Source: Gonatopus flavifemur (Eukaryota; Arthropoda; Insecta; Hymenoptera; Dryinidae). Taken from it: DNA of 64,000 nt. Of this stretch, positions 45,271 through 56,489 are shown piece by piece. How positions within the stretch are numbered: the first letter of the stretch is position 1; each line of letters starts with the position of its first letter. Made by a program: the position numbers and the translations under genes. Where the stretch lies: contig JAFFJZ010000046.1 in NCBI GenBank assembly GCA_018340375.1, forward strand, positions 1,116,001-1,180,000, given 5' to 3'. Under the pieces are notes generated by a model. The model was not told where the DNA came from. It made no database searches and worked only from the letters and a program-made list of their open reading frames with translations.

Positions 45271-46603
45271 TCAGTTTTCCATAACGTTGCGTGAAGCTGC
45301 GCACATGTTTTTAGACGTTAATTTTCATGAAAGTACGTTAGGGAAACATTATAAGAACGGCCCGTAGTAGATGAAAAGAATGTGTTGAGAACGTATTCGA
45401 GGGCATCCGAAAAGCTGGTAGTCTCAGCATTTGGAAAATTTACTGCTCGGAGACCAAGACACGCAGAACCAAGTGCACGTGTTCAAAACGTTCACAGATC
45501 ATTCTGTTGTGTCTGGGCGTCTTTCAGAATTCTTCTCTCGATCGGATTGTAATACTTTTGGAAGTTATTGCAGAATTCTAGGAGAGTTCTCTGATACTGG
45601 AAAACGGTCCAATACCCAAGCAGCACAGGAGGTTGAAAGTGCTAAGAACGTGTTTGAAAAATCCTACGAACATGCTTAGAACTTCCAAATGAGACTATTT
45701 CGAATAATTATGTGTTATGCACCTCCATAGAATATCTAGACGAATTCATCCAAAATAATCGCTTTCGCACATTCTTTGCACATTCACTGTATCATCACAA
45801 CATATTGGAAAAGTTCTTGTGTTACTTGGGTAGCGGACCAAAATCTTCAGTGTTCAGCGATGACACACAGGGCACGAGCATGTTTCAAATTAACTCCCAT
45901 CATGTCAGTTCCGGAAGAATTCGTGATGAACTCTTGAAAATTCTTCAAGAATGCTTTCCAAATACCAAAAATTCATGAACAATCCATTCTGAACTGGAAT
46001 AACGCGGACTCTTGAAGATTCCCACGATGAATTTATGAACAATTCTTCATGAACAAATCAGGACCAGAGTGCTATATGGGCCCACCTACATTCAGACATC
46101 TTAAAGATATCTTTAAGAAGTCTCAATGCGTTTGTAAGAAGTCTTAAAAATCGTTCTGAAAGATACCGAAACGAATCCTAAAAGATGTCTTATGAAACAC
46201 GTATAGAATTCGAGAAGATATCTTGAAGAGTTCTCAAAGATGTCTTGGAGGATTCATAAAAACGTCTTGGGAGACTCTTGAATTTGTTCACAAAAAAAAT
46301 TCTTCACCTTTTCTATTCCCTTTGTAACGTAGACGCAAATTTTTCAAATTTTTCCGCCCAACGTTTGTGAGTGCTGTATAGCACGAACACACGCGCACTA
46401 AGTGATTCGCGGCATAGGGCCCAACTGTGCCAATTACATGAAATATGCACACGATTTATCGAGCGTTGGGAGAGTGGTGTACTCACTTACCAACACCTAT
46501 GCTCCATAGGTAAAAGAAACGAACTGGCTCGGCGCCCCCAAGCACATTCAAGAGTACCGTTTTTTCCAAAAGATTGGAAAAACCGAGAACCCTCTCCTCA
46601 CCC

Positions 46604-46773
46604 TCATTTATGACCTCCTTACCGGAACGGAGGCGCGCACTTTATTGCGCTCGTCATAAAGGGCTCATTAAGGATAGACACCTGGGCACTCATTTATGAC
46701 CTCTTTACCGGAACGGAGGCGCACACTTTATTGCCCCTGCCATAAAAGGTCATTAAGTGTAGACATTTGGGCA
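46604..46773. repeat. Two tandem 85-bp units
   Basis: CTCATTTATGACCTCYTTAC begins units at 46604 and 46689. Both contain CCGGAACGGAGGCGC, ACTTTATTGC and AGACAYYTGGGCA. Confidence 0.85.
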
Positions 46774-47914
46774 TTTGTGCGAAGAATTGTGGCGCCAATC
46801 CAAATGATAAAATTTGAAAAGAAAATCATCATCGCATTGTTGAGCGAGTTTTTTTTTTTGTTGATGAATCGTTCATCTTTACAAAAAACAGAATTTTCCC
46901 ATCGTTTTCTATAAAGGATTAGTTTTTCCATACATGGAAGATTATTTGTATGAATGCATTTTACAGTCAATATTCACATATTTTGAGGTAATCAATAATT
47001 TACTTCATTATCCCCAAACAATTCATGAATTTTCACACGCTTCTCTTCTTTAAAGTGACATCACTTTGTTGTATACAAACTTCAACCTTAAAATCATATG
47101 ATATGTCATTTATTCTCACATATTATATGTTTCTTGCACTGAAATGAATTATTCACTGATTATTACATTGCATAATTCATTTCACTTCAGTAAGCACTCT
47201 CCAGATCTCGTACACGCACCTATTCAATAAATTTATAAAGGAAAATATACAATCAATTATATCTTGGACATTATTTTTATCCAAAAACGTTTACAAATTC
47301 AGGAGGACTCTGATTGAATTCTTGTTAATCGAAGTTCATGGTATTCGTTATAAATCCTTTTTGAGCAGAACAGGACTACCTTTTGAACTTCAATGGGGGT
47401 TCATGTTCACTGTCATGACGAGTAGTCTCCACGAATACTTCATGCATTTTTTATGTGTAGAGTTCCCACATGTATTCATTAAGAACTTTTCAGGAATTCT
47501 TTTGATACTCTGTGTATTCATTTGGAATACTTCATGAATTCATAGAAACGCATTCCATAGATATTCCTTACTCTGAATCCTCTGCAAACTAAAAAGGGAC
47601 TTGTGTGCTGTAAGCGTCTTGAATTTAAAAAAAAAACCATATTTTTTGTATAAATATTATGAATAATGGTATATGCAAAAATAATCTTATAAGAGGTAGA
47701 TATGAATATACTGGTTAAAACAACCTTTGATTTGTTATGTATAATATAATCGAAACATTATGGATATGGAGACGACGAAGAGGGAACCCGTCACCTCCGA
47801 GCGAGAGTCGAGCGCGAAGTGCGTTAACTCGCGATTTTCCCGACAGGTGGCGCTCGTGTATACCGCTAGGTTTGAATCAGCGGCAACCGTCGAGAGCAGA
47901 TACCTCGACTTCTC

Positions 47915-48010
47915 ATTGGCTTAGAGTTTGAAAAACCCCACCAGGGAACCTCTAACCAATCACAGCGCTCACCAAGGAAATTCGTGTGTATAAATATCGC
48001 GACATTTCCT
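47915..48010 (+). promoter_or_regulatory. CCAAT/TATA promoter-like region
   Basis: ATTGG (47915-47919), CCAAT (47956-47960) and TATAAATA (47989-47996) occur in conventional order, with a C/A/T-rich likely start region about 25-30 bp beyond. The layout resembles histone-type promoters and points toward the ORF at 48468-49061. Confidence 0.5.
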
Positions 48011-48079
48011 TAGCTACACATACTTCACTTCACACACTTCACAAGACACTTCGCTCTTGTTAACAGCTGAATTTCCAAC

Positions 48080-48450
48080 AGTCCTTTTCAGGATTTCATA
48101 TCTCCGAATCAACGAGGGATCACGCTTTGAGAAGCAACTTGATATTCATCACTGTTAGTCCTTTTAAGGACTCTACAAAAGACTCGATAATCAACGAGTG
48201 GTATTTTGAACTAGTGCTTGAACAGCGATCGAACGAAGTTCAAGCACGAATCACTCAAAATACCAAAGGAGAATAACTTGGAAGTATATCTCCGAATCAA
48301 CGCGGGATCAAGCTTCAGCAAGCAAATTCATCGCTGATAGTCCTTTTAAGGACTGTACAAAGGACTCGACAATCAACGAGTGGTATTTCGAACTAGTGCT
48401 TGAACAGTGATCGAACGAAGTTCAAGCACGAATTATTCAAAATCCACGGA
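48080..48450 (+). repeat. Two tandem ~185-bp units rich in hairpins
   Basis: The units start TATCTCCGAATCAACG at about 48100 and 48286. Each has AGTCCTTTTAAGGACT (48157-48172, 48339-48354), ACTCG...CGAGT, and GTGCTTGAAC paired with GTTCAAGCAC. A further AGTCCTTTTCAGGATT lies at 48080-48095. These 16-mers have the 6-bp stem and 4-base loop of the histone mRNA 3' hairpin, with A instead of G at the first base. No histone coding sequence is nearby. Confidence 0.6.
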
Positions 48451-48467
48451 CCAACTGACCAGTATAA

Positions 48468-49061
48468 CGGGTCAAGCACGGATTTCTTCGATCACGTGGG
48501 AGGATCCATTTGGATTCCATTTTTTCCTCCACAAAAGGCGGTAACTGCGATCCTGTGCTACAAACAGCCAGGATCACTGGCAGTTTCAACAAATTACAAC
48601 AGAACGTGAAGCGAGTTGCTAAGGCACTTGCGGGGTTTATGAAAAGTGTTTTACACTATTTGGGTGGGTGAGAAACCTTCAGAAGTAGTAAAGAATGATA
48701 TTTTAACAAATTTTCTTTTTCTGTTCCTCTTTCAGTGGAAACCAAGATATATGATAGGATAAGATATCTAGAAGACAGAATCCGGGGAACAAAGAACAGG
48801 ATAAAAACTCATCATAGGGACGTTAGGGAAAATAGAATTCCACCCGCAGGAAGGAAGAGAAAATGTTTCCTCAATAATCTGAGCACCTATGAGGAATCCC
48901 TAATGAAATTGAATGAAGAATTTAATAATTTGGAATTATATTTAGCTTCATTGAAAATAAGAGGGGATTTATTTGTGGAAGGAGAAGATTGGGACGTTCA
49001 ACCTCTTCCTCCATGCAAGGAATTATATAAATCTAGTTCCTGCTCACAATGCAAATCATGA
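48468..49061 (+). CDS. Unrecognised spliceable ORF inside the 4.1-kb element
   Basis: An open frame from 48468 (no ATG until 48639, MKSVLHYL) can be joined through a 72-bp intron (48664-48735, GTGGGT...CTCTTTCAG) to a 108-codon frame. That frame reads ETKIYDRIRYLEDRIRGTKN, CFLNNLSTYEESLMKLNEEF, LASLKIRGDLFVEGEDWDVQ and ends CSQCKS-TGA (49059-49061). An AATAAA follows at 49076-49081. The C-terminal half looks helical and charged, possibly coiled-coil, with a CxxC tail. A better donor consensus 4 bases later would shift the frame, so the exon 1 limit is uncertain, and an acceptor-like tract near 48520 suggests exon 1 could start later. I recognise no family. Confidence 0.4.
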
Positions 49062-49075
49062 AAATTGATCTTTAT

Positions 49076-49081
49076 AATAAA
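49076..49081 (+). terminator. Poly(A) signal AATAAA
   Basis: Canonical hexamer 15 bases after the stop codon of the unrecognised ORF. Confidence 0.45.
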
Positions 49082-49176
49082 TTTCAAATTTGTAATTATA
49101 AATATTAATATCAATATACAAAGTTAAATACTAAACCTCATTGTAATCAAAAGTCATAATAAATTAAATCTTGTAA

Positions 49177-49480
49177 CTATATTTTAAACGAGTCAAACAG
49201 TTTCATCGAAGTATCTTTTCCCCAGTCCTTGTTTAGTCTAACTAACTGAAGTGGGGTAACAAAGGGGTTGTCAAACTTGATTTGGCAATTCCTAATAACT
49301 GCTGTCCTTTTCAGATAACCTATATGAAAGGTTTTGACGTAACACTTTCCTTCCTGTTTCTTCAACTGCTCTCGCGTTCCGATAAAGTTCACCTGATTTT
49401 GACCCTTGTTGTTACGGGAATCGAACCCATTCAGTTGACGATATATTTACGCCTCAGTCACTTGAGCTATACGTACAACA
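49177..49480 (-). repeat. tRNA-derived SINE, minus strand
   Basis: On the minus strand an A box TAGCTCAAGTGAC (49469-49457) and a B box GGTTCGATTCC (49427-49417) head a ~230-bp body. The body gives an incidental open frame. It is not a functional tRNA, because acceptor and anticodon arms do not pair. Confidence 0.6.
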
Positions 49481-52400
49481 TGGTAGGAACGCCCATAATT
49501 GTCGATATGACATAATGAAATATGTCAGCGGTGTCCAGTTTCAAAGTGGAAATGATCTTTTGAACAAACTGTTATCACATGAATAAATATCGAAAGAGTT
49601 GAATGTACTCACAAATAGAAAAGATGAATAAATTTAGTGGAACATATTTAGGAATCAATTCTGTGTTCTAGTGGTCGTTAATATTTCGCGAATACCGCAG
49701 ATTCTTTCTAAAGTATTTCTGACGAATTGTTGTGAAGTGGATATTCGGTGATTTTATTGTGCACGTCATAAGGCGACAAAATCGTACTTTTTACAAACTT
49801 TCAAATTCCTTGATATCTCAATGATTGGTTCAAGCTTTTAATTCATGGATGGAATCACCTCTTTTGCAATACGATTGTAATAACAGGTACATTCAGAGTT
49901 TTATTCTGTGTTATCCATGATCATGTGCTCATATAACCTCAAAGCTGCTGAAAAATTTATCTTCTTAAACGTGTCTTAATCAAGACATCTTTCAGAAATC
50001 TCCTCAAGACTTCTAAAAGATATCTTCAAGAACTCTTCAATGACGTTCTTGAGGATCTCTGAATCAAGACATCTTTTGGAAATCTTTTACAAGATGTCTT
50101 TCCAACACTTCTAAGAGATATCTTTGAGAACTCTCCAAGAAAGTTCTTAAAGATCTCTCAATTGAGTATTCTTTCAGATATCTTCAAGAATTGAAATGTT
50201 AGTTGGGGGATTGCTTCTAGTTGAAACCACCTTGTTGGAAATAATAAGGGAAAGTGTTATATTTGTTGAATCAATTTTCAGTCTGACGATTTTTATCACG
50301 CGTTTCCCGGACTCTGTCTAATACATGCACCCAGGAAATCCGCGAGATACTAAATCACTCAACCTTTCCGCGACTTTCCATCTCGCGATTGTTTGATTTT
50401 CTATCCGGACTGCGTAGAAAAGAAATTACAACATCAAAGAACATAAATCTCAAATTCCGGTGATATTATTCCACCGTGAAATTGGAGATCTCAAACTAAG
50501 AAATTTGGTGATGAAAAATCATTAATCGGTTCATTTTGTTTCACGTCAATTGCGACATAAGAAGTCACGAAAGGTTAGGTGATGTAATGTCTCGCGGGTT
50601 CCCTGTGTGTGCATTTTTATGATTATCCTTTATCCCGAACAGCACCACACAACAACACACAAGTTTGGGATGAATTCATACAGAACTCTTCCTGAATACG
50701 TCAGGAACTGCTGTGCTGTTTGGGATGAGAATGCAATCTTTCTCATTTAAAATTCATGGTATTCTGGCTTGATCGTTACGAAACGATACAAATTCTTCCG
50801 TTTATGTTCCCTTGATGAAAGCATCTGAATAATAATGCAGAAATAGACGTTTTCTGAGTTTCCATTCCACATTAATATCTCATCTGGTAATGAGATTTCA
50901 TCAAATTGAGAATAAGTCGTGATCATTATCCTGGAAGTTCACAGAACATCTGATGAAAATTCATTATATGACTATAAAAGCACAAACATTATACATAACA
51001 TAGTGACATGATATGTCGCATGTATTTACTGTGTCAATGATCAGTGAATAATTGACATATAAGATTGCAATATCTCAGATATTATAATACATTATATTTG
51101 AAACAGAATCCAATGCGATGTGAATGCAGCATTGATATGTGTCTGATACGCATTTGGAATTCAAGGTGCCGTGTGGGATTGATCTTCATCAAACACTCCC
51201 GATCATTTCAGTACTAACCTTTCAACATCTAAATTCAAGACTCGAATACCTATACATATGACATGACAATTTACAATTTTATAGTACGAATAAAAGATAA
51301 AATATTATTCCTCATTGATCAGATTGAAATGTTTCATTAAAAACACGCATGCGCATCACGTCCCTTTCACGATCACATCTTCTCAATCGATATCACTTGA
51401 ATCGATAATCTCATCTCGAAATGCTAGTTATAAGATCTCGAATCGCGGTACTTTATCGCATGTTCCTTTAGTATATAGGACTAGCGCCAACGACCGCTTC
51501 GCGGTCGTCGTTGCTTCCCAATTATTATGATTCCACCCACCAACACAGCGACACAAATCAGAAAGAGTTCTCAATGCGGTCATTTTGAATTCTCATGGCA
51601 CCACATGAATTCATTATGCACTCTTTCTGAGCTCCATTGTGTAGGCAGGTAGCACAAGAGGTTCTATGAAGATTTGAAAAGGATTACGAATCCTCGAAAA
51701 GAATTCTTCAAGACTATCGAGAGTATTCAAATGGATACTTACAGAGTACTTAGAGAACTCGCGATTACCCGAGGAATATACCCATGCAGCGCCGGGAGGT
51801 ATTCGAAACGTTCAGAAACGTGCTTGGTTCCACACAGAACGTGTAAATAACGTCTGAGGATGTTCTAAGAACGTCACATGTATGTCCCAGGTGAGTGCAA
51901 ATGTCCCAGTCAACTCTATTCATGTGCACCTTGCGACGTACTGGGAAGGGTTCAATGAAGGTTTCCATAACGTTGTGTGAAGCTGCGCACATGTTTTTAG
52001 ACGTTAATTTTCATGAAAGTACGTTAGGAAAACATTATGAGAATGGCCCGTAGTAGATGAAAGGAATGTGTTGAGAACGTATTCAAGGGCATCCGAAATG
52101 CTGGTACTCTCAACATTTGGAAAATCTACTCCTCACGGACCAAGGCACGCAGAACCGAGTGCGGGTGTCCAAAACGTTCAGAAAACATTCTGTGCTGTCT
52201 AGGTAGCTCTTTGAGAATTCTTCTCTCGATCGGATTGTAATACTTTTGGAAGTTATTGCAGAATTCTAGGAGAGTTCTCTGATACTGGAAAACGGTCCAA
52301 TACCCAAGCAGCACAGGAGGTTGAAAGTGCTAAGAACGTGTTTGAAAAATCCTACGAACATGCTTAGAACTTCCAAATGAGACTATTTCGAATAATTATG

Positions 52401-53716
52401 TGTTATGCACCTCCATAGAATATCTAGACGAATTCATCCAAAATAATCGCTTTCGCACATTCTTTGCACATTCACTGTATCATCACAGCATATTGGAAAA
52501 GTTCTTGTGTTACTTGGGTAGCGGACCAAAATCTTCAGTGTTCAGCGATGGCCCACACGACACGAGCATGTTGCAAATGAGCTCCCTGCTTCATGTCAGT
52601 TCCGAGAGAATTTGTGATGAACTCTTGAGGATTCTTCGAGAATTATTTTGGCATACCAGAAATTCATGAAGAATTCATTTTGAACTGGAATAACGCGGAC
52701 TCTTGAAGAATCCCACGATGAATTTATAGAGAATTCTTCATGAACACATCAGGACCAGAGTGCTGTATGGGATTGCTTCTAGTTGAAACCACCTTGTTGA
52801 GAATAATGGGGGAAAGTGTTATATGTGTTGAATTAATTTTGGTCTGACGATCTTTATCACGCGTTTCCCGGACTCTGTCTAATACATGCACGCAGGAAAT
52901 CCGCGAGATATTACATCACCCAACGTTTCCGCGACTTCCCATCTCGCGATTGTGTGATTTTTTATCCGGACTGCGTAGAAAAAGAATTACAACATCGAAA
53001 CACATAAGTCTCAAATGTTGGTGATATTATTTTACCGTGAAGTTGGAGATCTGAAACCAAGAAATTTGGTGATAAAAAATCATCAATCGGTTGATGTTGT
53101 TCCACTTCAATTGCGAGATGAAATGTCACGAAAGGTCAGGTGATGTAATATCTAGCGGGTTTCTTGCGTGTGTATTTTCATCATTATTTTTCATCTTGAA
53201 CAACACCACACAACAGCACACAAGTTCAGGATGAATTCATAATGAATCCTTCAGGGACTATAAGAATACAATTTTTCGCAATGAAAATTCATGGTATTCT
53301 GGTTTGATCGTTACGAAACGATGCAAATTCTTCCGTTTATGTTTCCTCGATGACAGCATCTGAATAATAATGCAGAAATAGACATTTTCTGAGTTTCCAT
53401 TCCACATTAATATCTCATCTGGTAATGAGATTTCATCAAATTGAGAATAAGTAGTGATCATTATCCTGGAAGGTCACAGAACATCTGATGAAAATTCATT
53501 ATATGACTGTAAAAGCACAAACATTGCAATTATATTTGAATAATATTAAAGGTTATTATTGCATGAATTAGGTTATAATTTATAACATAGTGACATGATA
53601 TACCGCATGTATTTACTGCGTCAATGATGAGTGGATTAATGGCATATAACATTGCAATATCTCAGATATTATAATACATTATATTTGAAATAGAATCCAA
53701 TGCAATGTGAGAGCAA

Positions 53717-53901
53717 CCACAGATAGCAAAAAAAGAATCCTCCAAATGTCAGTGAAATAGGACTCTTGGAGAATTCATTTCAAGCAATGTAGCTCTCATT
53801 GGATCCTCCAAGAACTCTATTTCACTGACGTTTCGGGAATTCTCTTTTGAATTCGTGAATGATCCAAAAAGGATGCTTTCTCCAAAATTTTGCTATCTGG
53901 G
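53717..53901. mobile_element. 185-bp MITE present only in copy 2 of the dimer
   Basis: CCACAGATAGCAAAA is mirrored by TTTTGCTATCTGGG, with internal paired words around GAATCCTCCAA. Copy 1 at about 51130 runs straight through (GAATGCAGCATTG), giving the empty site. Confidence 0.75.
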
Positions 53902-54263
53902 AACATTGATATGTGTCTGACACGTATTTGGAATTCAAGATGCCTTGTGGGATTGATCTTCATCAAACACTCCCAAACATTTCAGTACTAACCTTTCAAC
54001 ATCTAAATTCAAGACTCGAATACGTATACATATGACATGATAATTTACAATTTTATAGTGAAGATCAAAAATAAAATATTATTCCTCATTGGTAAGATTG
54101 AAATGATTCATTCAAAACGCGCATGCGCATTAAGTTTCTTCCACCGATCAGATCCCGTGAATCGATATCACTTGAATCGATATTCTCATCTCGAAATGCA
54201 ACTTATATGATCTCGAATCGCGATACTTTATCGCATGTTCGTTTAGTACATAGGATCATTGGT

Positions 54264-54734
54264 ATTTCTGATCCCGATTCCAAATCGATTACTCTTCAAA
54301 TTAGGATTAGAGATTGAGAATTTATGAGGAAGTTGGATGCAGCTTTAAACTTCATTATGTGATAGATTATTATTTCGACGCGTTTAATCATTTAAGAGAA
54401 ATTTCTCCACGAGATTCGCATGTAATTCCTTTTCTTCCTTCTTCTAGTTTCGTCTATCAAACGTTATTGTGTCATCGTCTTGACGCACAAAAAGTTTGTA
54501 TATCTGACATGCTTTTTTTTTGACACGCGTTTGATTGACGAATCTTTCACACGTAATTCTAACATCGATACTTTTGCTTTTCAACGCGAATGCATTGATT
54601 TTGCCTATCGCACGGCACGCTGTAACCGTACAAATGTTTCATCACACATTCGTACCATTCCCGCTGGACATTTGAAGCTTCAAAGGACGTCTGAGAGACG
54701 TAATTGGACGTTTCCTGGACGTACACAGGTTTCA
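54264..54734. other. No recognisable feature
   Basis: Open frames of 60-100 codons exist here but show no family resemblance. An ACGTCC-rich phrase lies at 54685-54725. Confidence 0.4.
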
Positions 54735-55250
54735 GATTCTGTTAGGCATGCCATCTACTTGTGGTGCTTGGTTATTTTCCATTTCTTCTGGGGCCCTGTC
54801 TGATTCTGATCTCAAAATCGGATCTCCCAATTGTCCTTCATGAACATCTGCCTCCCTCTCTAAGAATCCTATATCATCGCTTCCTTTATACAGATCTTCT
54901 GAATGATTATTCCATTGTTCTATGTTCCCCTCCGTCATTATCAATTGTCTCCCTAGAGAATTTTGAATCTTGATGCTTCAAGATTTCATTTGTCCAAAAA
55001 ATCTCTCAATATGTCCAATCTATTCTCTCTGAATCTAATCTCGCTTCTATATCCTGACATTTTTCCTCTAACCATTGTTCTCTTGCTTCCTTTGATTCTT
55101 TCATTATTTCATCCTCCAGTGACTTGTATCTTTGCTGGTCTTGTTCGCTACTCTTATTTTTCTATTTCCTCCTTCCATTAATTGGATCGAAAATTTCTTC
55201 CGTTATCCATGGTTCCTTAGGCTCTACTCCATCATTCCTCAAAATTGTAT
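54735..55250 (-). pseudogene. LINE ORF2 fragment: linker and RT entry
   Basis: The minus strand reads EPWITEEIFDPING, then RYKSLEDEIMKESKEAREQW, EEKCQDIEARLD (55230-55040), and in another frame EQWNNHSEDLYKG and GDPILRSESDRAPEEMENNQ, then APQVDGMP (54940-54745). The last block is the RT entry (ILxxEIxxAxxxMKxNKAPGxDGIP). Several stops and shifts. It belongs with the insect endonuclease-reverse-transcriptase LINE type also represented at 40889-41143. Confidence 0.65.
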
Positions 55251-55269
55251 TTGCACATTGCATTCGCTT

Positions 55270-56115
55270 CAAGGTATATCAAAAAAATTCCTGGAAGACG
55301 TCTTTTATATATCTTTTTGACATGTCTTTAAGATGTCTTTCAAAGGACGTCAAAAATATATCTTGTTGATATATCATGTAGATGTATTTAGAGAGATATC
55401 TTCAAGACATCTCAAAGATGTGCATGTTTATTGGAAGTTGAGACGCAAAGGAACTTGGATCACGAAGATCCAAGTTCGATACCAAATGTATCCATTTTTT
55501 TCCATTCAGGGTTGTGATTTTTCTTTTCGAATGTCAGAATATCATTCGGATTTTTGCCAGAAATACGCTATTTTGACGGATAATAATGACAAATCAACAT
55601 AACCTGACAATCGCTAGTCACTTCTCAGTAATCACTGGAAAGGCCTAGATTGTCAAATTATGTCTATTCGGTGAAAAGTGCATCCGGTGAATTCAACCCT
55701 CACCTTTTCGATGCAGTCATTCTTGATCATATATCGAGTATTGAAACTACATCAGCTCAATTTATTCTTTATTATTGTATTCTCTTTAGAATATGTTGAT
55801 GGAATTGAGATTGACAAACTTGATTGATTATGAATTGGGGTTTTTTTGTGAATGTTCATGAAGGACGTTGGTTCGACATCTGGCCTTTGTTATCATTCCG
55901 TATATACGACTCATATCGCCGTGACTGCCGCCAATTTCGACACGAATGTTTTTGCACACTTGAATATTCCGAGAATAGATCTGGTGTTCATGTATTCTAT
56001 GATATGAAATATTTCATTTCAAAAAAGTAAAGAATTCAGTTGTCAGCCTCATATTTTCCACAGTCCATGAGGATCCCATCGAAAGATTGTTGTACAAAAA
56101 CATTTCTCATTGCAG
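55270..56115. repeat. GACATCTT array and unassigned sequence
   Basis: Positions 55290-55435 are a cluster of GACGTCTT/GACATCTC/GATATATC words like those at 35035-35125, 36240-36490, 46088-46280 and 49975-50190. The remainder has no recognised gene. Confidence 0.5.
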
Positions 56116-56196
56116 GAACTGCTTGATAGGCGCCAAAGTTTATCTACTCAAGGAGGATTTGAATCGTGTGGATGAGGCGAGAAAGCATTTCAAGAG
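56116..56196 (+). CDS. Probable internal exon of a host gene (TPR-like helix pair)
   Basis: The 81-bp segment lies between an acceptor (TTTCTCATTGCAG, ending 56115) and a donor GTGAGA (56197). It is a multiple of 3 and open in one frame: NCLIGAKVYLLKEDLNRVDE, then ARKHFK, with a split codon on each side. Alternating small and aromatic residues and the D-E-A-R-K-H-F-K end resemble a tetratricopeptide-type helix pair, but the gene is not recognised. No second exon was found in the flanking AT-rich DNA. Splice signals plus a coherent protein segment make this the best host-gene evidence in the window. Confidence 0.45.
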
Positions 56197-56489
56197 GTGA
56201 GAATTCTGAACAAAGAGTATTACCTTCTCCGAATATTCATAAACTCACCGACTCATGAGGGTAGAATTCGAATTGAGACTGATTTTGAGTGACCAGCGTA
56301 TGAGTACACGCTACAAATCAGGTAACCGACGTCGAATCGCTGGAGCAGTGCCGTCTTTCGTCGTCACTGGGCCAAAACTCAAAATGCTTGGGGGCCCATT
56401 TAAGGAATTCGTTCTCACGGATGTTAATTGAATGATATGGCTTATGAAATTTTCATCGCGTAGCATATTCATGAATATATATAATATAT

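Larger units (their letters stand above)
46081..50207. mobile_element. 4.1-kb TIR element with terminal GACATCTT arrays and an internal gene candidate
   Basis: The left end CCCACCTACATTCAGACATC is mirrored by the right end (inverse begins CCCAACTAACATTTCAATTC). Both continue into ~200-bp arrays of AAGACATCTT/AAGATATCTT words (46088-46280 and 49975-50190). The second copy of the surrounding repeat at about 52770 gives the uninterrupted site (GTATGGGATTGC), showing the insertion is exact, with GG repeated. Inside are an 85-bp tandem duplication, a promoter-like region, hairpin repeats, an ORF with poly(A) signal and a SINE. Confidence 0.7.
43158..54254. mobile_element. Tandem dimer of a ~2.8-kb element between 9-bp direct repeats
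   Basis: Copy 1 runs 43158-46080 plus 50208-51479; copy 2 is about 51480-54254. Both start (T)ACTAGCGCCAACGACCGCT and end TTTAGTAyATAGG, and they match along their length apart from insertions. ATCATTGGT flanks the whole dimer (43149-43157, 54255-54263). Copy 1 carries an hAT MITE, a triple hairpin array and a 4.1-kb element; copy 2 carries a 185-bp MITE. No coding frame is shared by the copies, and no clear terminal inverted repeat was found. Confidence 0.7.

Noticed and set aside
49417..49469. Possible tRNA gene on the minus strand
   Set aside because: Same reason, and the polymerase III promoter is followed by a long SINE-type body.
54314..54803. Two plus-strand ORFs of 69 and 107 codons
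   Set aside because: No motif; the second runs into the antisense of a LINE fragment.
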